A DNA stretch of 12,492 nt from an uncultured bacterium. Lineage in GTDB: Bacteria; UBA4055. A model generated the notes under the pieces. The model was not told the DNA's origin and did not search any database. It was given only the letters and a program-made list of their open reading frames with translations. The stretch is from positions 1 through 12,492 of the forward strand of contig CALMWI010000381.1 in assembly GCA_937873545.1 (NCBI GenBank), given 5' to 3'. Numbering within the stretch: the stretch's first letter is position 1; each line of letters starts with the position of its first letter. The position numbers and the translations under genes were made by a program. This document shows positions 7,832-12,492 of this stretch, piece by piece.

Positions 7832-7846
7832 ACAAGCGCTCCGGAA

Positions 7847-8527
7847 TTATTTTTGAAATAAGCTGTCAGCTTTAAGAGAATCTTTCAGGTCTCCGATCTT
7901 TTCGCCGACTTTGATCTCGATGATATCATCGTATTTTTTCTTAAAGATCTTTTTCATGTTTAAAACGAAAGGGTCCATCATCATAGATATACGATAAGCT
8001 CCGTACCCGAGCTTGGAATACGGTTTTCCCTGTTCTTCCGCCTGTATCTCCGGTTCGGTCTTCATTTCGTCATAATCGGCTATACTCAGACCTTTGTCTA
8101 TTAGTTCGTCTGTAAATCTGTCGGGAGTAACATATTTTTTCAGATACTCTTCTCCGGAACTGAAAGATCTTATTATCAGAAAAATGAAGCATACGACAAG
8201 AAAACCGTTCAAAGCTCCAAATATTATCCCCGCTATTCTGTTAGGGATAGAAGTAAGCAGTATGTCGAAAGTTTTACTCAAGATCTTACCGGTTATATAA
8301 AATACAGCGAAAATAATGAAAAAAGCCGCGATCTGAACAAGCATCAGTATCACTCCTTCGGGTTCTTCAGAGATAATACCAGAGATAAAGCTGCTCATCG
8401 CTGTATTAAAATAGAACGCGCAGAATATTCCAGCGAACTGAAAGAGCTGCGGAATAAAACCTTTCCAGAAACCGACTAGCGCATAGAATACTATTATAAC
8501 GAGCACTATAATATCAATGTGATTCAT
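7847..8527 (-). CDS. cvpA: CvpA family inner-membrane protein
   Basis: 226 residues. The family is named after the E. coli protein needed for colicin V production; its molecular role is poorly defined. The N-terminal half has four hydrophobic segments (about 5-21, 26-45, 59-80 and 98-119), with the typical start NHIDIIVL, a GFWKGF turn at 19-24, and SIPNRIAGIIFGALNGFL at 93-110, the family's loop-plus-last-helix pattern. The C-terminal 105 residues are charged and probably cytoplasmic, with KIFKKKYDD at 193-201. The ATG at 8527 has GGGAG about 8 bases upstream. The gene lies after the rpsU terminator and just before clpC: its TAA stop abuts the clpC SD, so the two are very probably translationally coupled. 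In many bacteria cvpA neighbours mutS2; here the partner is a ClpC unfoldase, which could suggest a link with envelope stress, though that is inference. Confidence 0.85.
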   Translation of the reverse strand: MNHIDIIVLVIIVFYALVGFWKGFIPQLFQFAGIFCAFYFNTAMSSFISGIISEEPEGVILMLVQIAAFFIIFAVFYITGKILSKTFDILLTSIPNRIAGIIFGALNGFLVVCFIFLIIRSFSSGEEYLKKYVTPDRFTDELIDKGLSIADYDEMKTEPEIQAEEQGKPYSKLGYGAYRISMMMDPFVLNMKKIFKKKYDDIIEIKVGEKIGDLKDSLKADSLFQK

Positions 8528-8555
8528 TTATTATCTCCCGTAAAATTTTCAATAG

Positions 8556-8584
8556 AATATAATAAAAAAAGAGTGACGCGTCAC
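8556..8584 (-). promoter_or_regulatory. Candidate promoter for cvpA-clpC, overlapping the rpsU terminator
   Basis: On the minus strand GTGACG (8579-8584) and TATATT (8556-8561) are spaced by 17 bases. The -35 lies in the terminator stem and the spacer covers the rest of the stem and the U-tract. A start near 8549 would give a leader of about 22 bases containing the cvpA SD. The -35 matches 4/6 and the -10 5/6 of consensus. Confidence 0.35.
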
Positions 8585-8591
8585 TCTTTTT
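8564..8591 (-). terminator. Rho-independent terminator after rpsU
   Basis: A perfect inverted repeat GAGTGA-CGCG-TCACTC (8571-8586), flanked by seven A (8564-8570) and five T (8587-8591). In the direction of rpsU the stem is followed by seven U. It lies 24 bases after the rpsU stop and separates it from cvpA. Confidence 0.88.
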
Positions 8592-8614
8592 ATTCTCTTT
8601 ATTGGAGTTTATAA

Positions 8615-8818
8615 CTAAAATCCTCTGTTCTGCATCCTCTGGATCTTCTGCTGCTTTCTTGTAGCCTGAATTCTTTCTCTTCTGTTGACCCATGTAGGTT
8701 TTTCGTATCTTTCTCTAAGCCTTAACTCAGCCAAAACACCGCTCTTCTCAAAAGTTTTTGTAAATCTTTTAAGCGCTTTTTCGAAATGTTCACCGTCTCT
8801 TACTTTAATGTGTATCAC
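8615..8818 (-). CDS. rpsU: Small ribosomal subunit protein bS21
   Basis: 67 residues. bS21 is a small basic protein of the 30S subunit that sits near the 3' end of 16S rRNA, close to the anti-SD sequence, and helps initiation. The sequence is typical: MIHIKVRDGEHFEKALKRF at 1-19, then ELRLRERYEKPTWVNRRER at 31-49 and a basic, Gln/Arg-rich tail. The start is GTG at 8818, not ATG. It is preceded by TAAGGAGGTGA (8825-8835), an eleven-base match to the extended anti-SD complement, ending 6 bases before the start. The gene has its own candidate promoter (8863-8891) and a strong terminator, so it is probably a single-gene transcript. The combination of a very strong SD and a weaker start codon would suit translational autocontrol. 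Confidence 0.96.
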   Translation of the reverse strand: MIHIKVRDGEHFEKALKRFTKTFEKSGVLAELRLRERYEKPTWVNRRERIQATRKQQKIQRMQNRGF

Positions 8819-8824
8819 TACTTT

Positions 8825-8835
8825 TCACCTCCTTA
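8825..8835 (-). promoter_or_regulatory. Near-consensus extended Shine-Dalgarno of rpsU
   Basis: Read on the minus strand it is TAAGGAGGTGA, complementary over 11 bases to the usual 3' end of 16S rRNA. It is the strongest SD in the window; other genes have 4-7 matching bases. It fixes the GTG at 8818 as the start. Confidence 0.9.
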
Positions 8836-8862
8836 AGGCGCGATACTTAATTTGCGACGGGC

Positions 8863-8891
8863 AATATAAATAAAATTAATGCCGGTAGCAA
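8863..8891 (-). promoter_or_regulatory. Candidate sigma-70-like promoter of rpsU
   Basis: On the minus strand: -35 TTGCTA (8886-8891), a 17-base spacer, -10 TATATT (8863-8868). The predicted start is near 8856, with a leader of about 37 bases that holds the SD. It lies in the gap between the peptidase stop (8914) and rpsU, which supports separate transcription. Confidence 0.55.
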
Positions 8892-8913
8892 ATAAAATTT
8901 TATTAATAAGTCT

Positions 8914-11436
8914 TTATTTTAAAACCGTCATTTTTCTTATCTGGTTTATTCCGTTTTCAGATCTTAGTCCGAAATAATAAACTCCGGATGAAAGTTTATC
9001 CGCTTTCCAATCAAATGAATGATAACCCTTATTCAGCATTTTTTTATCTATCAGCGTATCCACTATTTCACCGGAAGTGTTATATATTATCAAAGAAACC
9101 TGCTGAGAAGTTTTCAGATTGAATCTGATCTTTGTTGAAGGGTTGAAAGGGTTCGGGTAATTCTGTTCAAGAACGAAACCGCTCGCGGTGAATTCTGTAC
9201 TCTCGATTCCGGCAGCTGACGAAAAAATAAGCTGTTTAATATCCGAAATATTCTGATCGTCCGTAACGCGGAACATTATATTCCAAGATTTATCGGCTTC
9301 AAATGTTGTGCCGCTGAAAATCCCGTCTGAGCTGAGTTCTAAGCCATATGGGTAAGGGTCAGTTGAGAAAGCTGTCTTCATACCTGAAACATCAGAGGTG
9401 TTTGAGAGAGAAGATATCACAGCGTCAGTTACTTTCCCGTTTGAAATTCCCGATGCCCATGCGATCCCGGTCGTCAATGAATCTCCGTAAAAGAATTCAA
9501 TTTTTGAACTTGAATATATTCTTGTTTCAAAGTCCAGGTCAACTTCCTGAACATCGTATAATGAAGTTTTCCATCTTACCGTAAGACAGCTGTCATTCAC
9601 TGAGTAATATACGCCATCGCCGTCAGCAGGATACGCCATGAGGTCGGCTCCGTATGCAGTTATGGTCTTAAAAGCCAGAATATCGCCTTCCGTTCTTATA
9701 TAATCAAACCCGTCTTCAATTTTTATTGATCCGTCAGTTGTTACTGTAACTTTATCGTACAGTTTTCCGTAGAAAGGAAACTGGAACGGAAGATCAATAA
9801 CTGCGTAGCCGTCGTCATCATTGGTCACAGAAAGAATGTTTTCTGTGTTAAGAAGGAAATCTCCGGTGTTTTCAACCTGATCATATTCGCATATAACATC
9901 CCACTTATAGGGAGGCAGTCCACCCGATGCCGAAAATGCGTAAGAATATGGTATCCCGGGTTCAGAAACCGGAATAGTGATTTCGTCAATAACAGGCGCG
10001 TCAAAATCCACCGAGGTTATAACCGAAAGGTAAGTAGTACTGTTTTTTGTTATAGCGACAGAGGTCTGCGGGCTGACATATTCATTCAGGGCTTTGTCAA
10101 TTATTGAGAACGAAGTCACGCTTCCTCTTCCTGCCGTATCTTTCTCCTTATGTTCGACGCATATAAAAAATTTTGCTTTTTCATTCGGATTTATATATGT
10201 TAAGAGCGGGCTTATATCTATACCTAGCTCAAGTATATTGTCAATTCCGTTCATTCCGAAAGCTCCGCCCTGATAGTTAAAGTGAGGGAACTGCACATAA
10301 AACTCGGGGACTGTTGCTGTCGTATCTGACGATACACCCGCATAAATCTTCAATTCTTCTCTGTCGCTGAAATTTATTGTGGATTTCATGTACAGACTCG
10401 GAGAAAAATCATCTCTTACTCTGATAGTGTGAACGGCATTCATCCATATTCCGCCTTCCTCAAGGCTTAAGGCCATTGTTCTGTAAGCAACCCATATTTT
10501 TCCGCTGTCAACCCAGCCTGAACCCCATGAATTAGCCATCAGAAGACCTCCGATCTCCCAGTCCTTCATATCAACAGTGTCATCTCCTGTGATATCGAGA
10601 TCATTTGTAAAACGGCCGTCGCCGTTGATATCGATTCTTATAGAATCATTATATCCTACGAAAGTCATTGCGTGGTTCACGGCAGAGTCCCATTTCCAAA
10701 GTATGGATTTTCCGAATTCTTCTGTACCTTCTGGAAGAGGGTCTATTTCAACCCAGCTTACTCCGGCGGCAAAATTCACTATACCGCCTGTCGGCGATCC
10801 GTCGCAATAATCGTTAAAATACTGTTTAAGGGTCTGAAGCCCTTCAGGGGTTCCCACCGGAATAGTTTTAACTTCAACTATTCTTTTCTCCATACCTGAC
10901 AAATAATTATCAAATCCCCCCATCCATATTTTATTCATTGTCAGAGGGTCAGTTGAAGGCCACATTCCGCCGTAAGTTGTAACATTCGGTATCCCGCCTG
11001 CATTGATGATGTCCCATCCGCTAAAGTAAGTTGATCCGATGTCACCCGAGCCGCTGTTCAGGAAATTATATGTATAATGCGTCGGATACTGATTGTCTGT
11101 AACATTTGCGCTTGTTCCGTTAATGCAGTTCATTTCATAGGTGAAATTATAACCTACACCGCTTGCCTGTGCGCAGCTGCCGCCCATCTGATTGAATATC
11201 GGGCGGAAATACGGCAGAACGGAATTATCCAGTTTGTACGGTAGCTCTTTACCTTTGTATTTATCAGGCAGAGTCAACTTTGGAATGGCATCGATTCTCT
11301 GCATTTCTTCTGCATCAGGCATCTTCCACCCTCCTGCCAGCCAAGGTTCTCCGTTAGGATCTGGGTTCATATTTATAAGTTCGGCATTAGCCATAAAAAA
11401 CAATGAGATCGAAAGCAGCAAAATTGATTTCTTCAT
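8914..11436 (-). CDS. Secreted papain-like (C1 family) cysteine peptidase with T9SS C-terminal sorting domain
   Basis: 840 residues. A Sec signal peptide covers 1-18 (basic start, hydrophobic core, ANA before the cut). The peptidase domain (about 55-340) has NQMGGSCAQA at 82-91 with nucleophile Cys88 and probable oxyanion Gln83, NHAMTFVGY at 254-262 with His255, and ANSWGSGW at 301-308 with Asn302: a complete C-H-N triad. Between His and Asn sit two Asp-rich loops (DINGDG at 269-274, DITGDD at 281-286) like EF-hand/dockerin calcium sites. Then come a beta-rich stretch (about 343-475), a composite module (about 478-740) shared with the upstream gene, and a type IX secretion tail (about 755-840) with NYPNPFNPSTKI at 759-770 and a FlgD-like Ig fold ending IRKMTVLK. 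It is probably exported across both membranes and surface-bound or released; its substrate is unknown. The ATG at 11436 has TAAGGAG six bases upstream, and that TAA is the stop of the upstream paralogue. Confidence 0.9.
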   Translation of the reverse strand: MKKSILLLSISLFFMANAELINMNPDPNGEPWLAGGWKMPDAEEMQRIDAIPKLTLPDKYKGKELPYKLDNSVLPYFRPIFNQMGGSCAQASGVGYNFTYEMNCINGTSANVTDNQYPTHYTYNFLNSGSGDIGSTYFSGWDIINAGGIPNVTTYGGMWPSTDPLTMNKIWMGGFDNYLSGMEKRIVEVKTIPVGTPEGLQTLKQYFNDYCDGSPTGGIVNFAAGVSWVEIDPLPEGTEEFGKSILWKWDSAVNHAMTFVGYNDSIRIDINGDGRFTNDLDITGDDTVDMKDWEIGGLLMANSWGSGWVDSGKIWVAYRTMALSLEEGGIWMNAVHTIRVRDDFSPSLYMKSTINFSDREELKIYAGVSSDTTATVPEFYVQFPHFNYQGGAFGMNGIDNILELGIDISPLLTYINPNEKAKFFICVEHKEKDTAGRGSVTSFSIIDKALNEYVSPQTSVAITKNSTTYLSVITSVDFDAPVIDEITIPVSEPGIPYSYAFSASGGLPPYKWDVICEYDQVENTGDFLLNTENILSVTNDDDGYAVIDLPFQFPFYGKLYDKVTVTTDGSIKIEDGFDYIRTEGDILAFKTITAYGADLMAYPADGDGVYYSVNDSCLTVRWKTSLYDVQEVDLDFETRIYSSSKIEFFYGDSLTTGIAWASGISNGKVTDAVISSLSNTSDVSGMKTAFSTDPYPYGLELSSDGIFSGTTFEADKSWNIMFRVTDDQNISDIKQLIFSSAAGIESTEFTASGFVLEQNYPNPFNPSTKIRFNLKTSQQVSLIIYNTSGEIVDTLIDKKMLNKGYHSFDWKADKLSSGVYYFGLRSENGINQIRKMTVLK
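9217..10005 (-). repeat. Copy 1 of a shared module: split putative Ig domain with inserted beta-sandwich
   Basis: Encodes residues about 478-740 of the 840-residue peptidase. It lines up without large gaps with 11681-12466. Shared landmarks include PFYGKLYD, TDGSI, EGDI, AYPxDGDG, LTVRWKTS, IEFFYG, SNG, LxSxDGIFSGT and FRVTDxxNISDIK. By eye about half of the residues are identical. DNA similarity is also visible, for example around 9568-9590 and 12029-12051. Confidence 0.85.
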
Positions 11437-11442
11437 GTTAAG

Positions 11443-11449
11443 CTCCTTA
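11443..11449 (-). promoter_or_regulatory. SD of the downstream peptidase overlapping the paralogue's stop codon
   Basis: On the minus strand TAAGGAG: the first three bases are the stop of the upstream gene, and all seven match the SD consensus, six bases before the ATG at 11436. This favours re-initiation by ribosomes finishing the upstream gene and shows the two genes share a transcript. Confidence 0.8.
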
Positions 11450-12492
11450 TTTTGAATTGTCGGCAGTAATGTAGTAGAAATATTTATTGCCTGTTATAAC
11501 GCTGTTGTCAGTGTAAGATGTAGAAGAAGAAGTATCAAGGTATGTAAACCCGGAATATGGATCAGCAGATCTGTATATTCTGTAAGAAACCGCGCCTGCA
11601 ACCGCTTCCCATACTATTGTCGCTGAAGCTGAACCGCCTGTGATCGCTGTTATTACAGGAGTACCGAGAACAGCCTGCAATGCAAAAGGTATTGTCTTTA
11701 TGTCTGAAATATTATTAGAGTCTGTAACCCTGAATTTTATGTTCCATGTATTGTCCGTTCCGCTCAAAGTTCCGCTGAATATACCGTCTGTGCTCAAAGA
11801 CATTCCGTAAGGGAAATCAAGAGTCGTGAAAGATGTTTTAAGTCCTGAAGGATCATAAGTGTTCGAGTATTGAGAAATGTTACAATCCGCAGAGCTTCCG
11901 TTAGACACTCCGGCTGACCAAACAAGGCCTGCAGTCAATCCTGTTCCATAAAAGAATTCTATATGTGAATCAGCGTAGATCTTAACTGCAAATTCAAGAT
12001 TCATTGCCTGGTATCCGCAAATTGAAGTTTTCCATCTTACTGTAAGATGATCAGCGTCTTTATAATAGAATATTCCGTCCCCGTCAACAGGATAAGCCTG
12101 AAGGTCCTGAGAATAAACTGTAATGGCTCTTGTAGCGATAATGTCACCTTCGTTCCTCACATAAACGAATTCATCTCCGAACAGGATCGATCCGTCTGTG
12201 CACACTGTAATGTGGTCGTAAAGTTTACCGTAGAACGGAAAATCAAAATCAAGATCGATCCTTGCGATCCCGTCGTCGTCGCTGTTCGTAGTTAGCGGAA
12301 TTTCGGCTTCAGTCGGGAATGTGTTTGAATTAGTCACTTCTGTATAGTCATAAAGCGTATCCCAGACATAAGGGGAAACGCCGTTACTTACCGAAAGCTG
12401 TTCGCTGTAAGGTAATCCGGACTGTGCGTCAGGCAGCGAAGAATTGGTTATTGAAGGCTGATTAAAGCTGGTACTTGTAGTCACGCTCATAT
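11447..12492 (-). CDS. Paralogous secreted protein, C-terminal part (N-terminus outside window), FN3-terminated
   Basis: 347 or more residues are visible; the frame is open to the right edge. The Met at 12490 aligns with an internal position (about Leu470) of the downstream peptidase, so it is very likely not the start, and the missing part may include a signal peptide and a peptidase domain (inference). Visible parts: a composite module (about 9-270) homologous to that of the downstream gene, with SGLPYSEQLSVSNGVSPYVW at 24-43, FPFYGKLYDHITVCTDGSI at 84-102, LTVRWKTS at 149-156, IEFFYG at 177-182 and LSTDGIFSGT at 232-241; then a fibronectin type III domain (about 275-343) with VSYRIYRSADPYSGF at 301-315 and YFYYITADNSK at the very end. 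No NPFNPST-type sorting tail follows; the TAA stop at 11447-11449 comes right after FN3 and doubles as part of the SD of the next gene. Confidence 0.85.
   Translation of the reverse strand, partial: MSVTTSTSFNQPSITNSSLPDAQSGLPYSEQLSVSNGVSPYVWDTLYDYTEVTNSNTFPTEAEIPLTTNSDDDGIARIDLDFDFPFYGKLYDHITVCTDGSILFGDEFVYVRNEGDIIATRAITVYSQDLQAYPVDGDGIFYYKDADHLTVRWKTSICGYQAMNLEFAVKIYADSHIEFFYGTGLTAGLVWSAGVSNGSSADCNISQYSNTYDPSGLKTSFTTLDFPYGMSLSTDGIFSGTLSGTDNTWNIKFRVTDSNNISDIKTIPFALQAVLGTPVITAITGGSASATIVWEAVAGAVSYRIYRSADPYSGFTYLDTSSSTSYTDNSVITGNKYFYYITADNSK
11681..12466 (-). repeat. Copy 2 of the shared split-Ig/beta-sandwich module
   Basis: Encodes residues about 9-270 of the visible part of the upstream paralogue. 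It is a direct, diverged repeat of 9217-10005, about 2.46 kb away in the same orientation, and points to gene duplication within this locus. Confidence 0.85.

Noticed and set aside
8891..8904. AT-only palindrome AATAAAATTTTATT as terminator of the peptidase gene
   Set aside because: It has no G-C pairs and overlaps the -35 side of the rpsU promoter; a stable hairpin is unlikely. No good terminator was found after this gene.
11430..11460. Frameshift or nonsense change splitting one long gene into the two secreted proteins
   Set aside because: The downstream gene has its own SD, ATG and a clean signal peptide, and each protein has its own full copy of the shared module; two genes explain this better.
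12488..12490. ATG at the right edge as the true start of the upstream secreted protein
   Set aside because: The residue aligns with an internal position of the paralogue, no signal peptide follows, and the frame is still open at the edge; the gene almost certainly begins outside the window.
1..12492. CRISPR array, tRNA/rRNA, insertion sequence, phage or toxin-antitoxin/defence system
   Set aside because: I looked on both strands and saw no regular repeats with spacers, no tRNA-like clover pattern, no transposase or integrase motifs and no nuclease-antitoxin pair. The window is mostly housekeeping plus a secreted-peptidase locus.

Overview
The window reads as chromosomal DNA from a member of the Fibrobacteres-Chlorobi-Bacteroidetes (FCB) assemblage, possibly one of its uncultured candidate phyla. 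The main sign is a secreted peptidase ending in a type IX secretion (Por/FlgD-like) sorting tail with the NYPNPFNPSTKI signature. DNA is moderately AT-rich. Several genes have clear Shine-Dalgarno (SD) sites, unlike typical Bacteroidia. The exact lineage cannot be fixed from this sequence.

Layout. (1) Positions 2-394 (+) hold the C-terminal end of a PLP-dependent aminotransferase, separated by a strong bidirectional terminator from a convergent operon. (2) That operon runs leftward from about 4045 to 455: archaeal-type 8-oxoguanine glycosylase (Ogg2), a signal-less parvulin-type peptidyl-prolyl isomerase, and RNase R. (3) Diverging from it, 4122-5216 (+) encodes a YjcF-like GNAT acetyltransferase and an unrecognised two-domain protein with a charged linker. 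(4) A 167-bp convergent gap with only weak hairpins leads to a leftward block: ribosomal protein bS21 (rpsU, with its own promoter, a near-consensus SD and a terminator), then a CvpA-type membrane protein tightly coupled to a ClpC AAA+ unfoldase. (5) From 8914 to the right edge, also leftward, lie two tandem paralogous secreted proteins: an 840-residue papain-like cysteine peptidase with signal peptide, full Cys/His/Asn triad, Ca-binding-like loops, a composite beta domain and a T9SS tail; and upstream of it the C-terminal 347 residues of a relative that carries the same composite domain but ends in a fibronectin type III domain with no sorting tail.

How they fit. Most of the window is housekeeping: DNA repair, protein folding, RNA decay, ribosome, proteostasis. 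The part most worth attention is the secreted pair. A roughly 265-residue module is shared by both. In each copy a nidogen-like beta-sandwich seems to be inserted into a putative Ig (He_PIG-like) fold. The stop codon of the upstream gene is part of the SD of the downstream one, so the two are probably translated together. A second point of interest is rpsU control (near-perfect SD with a GTG start) and a possible promoter lying inside its terminator. I see no CRISPR, tRNA, rRNA, insertion sequence, phage or recognisable defence system.
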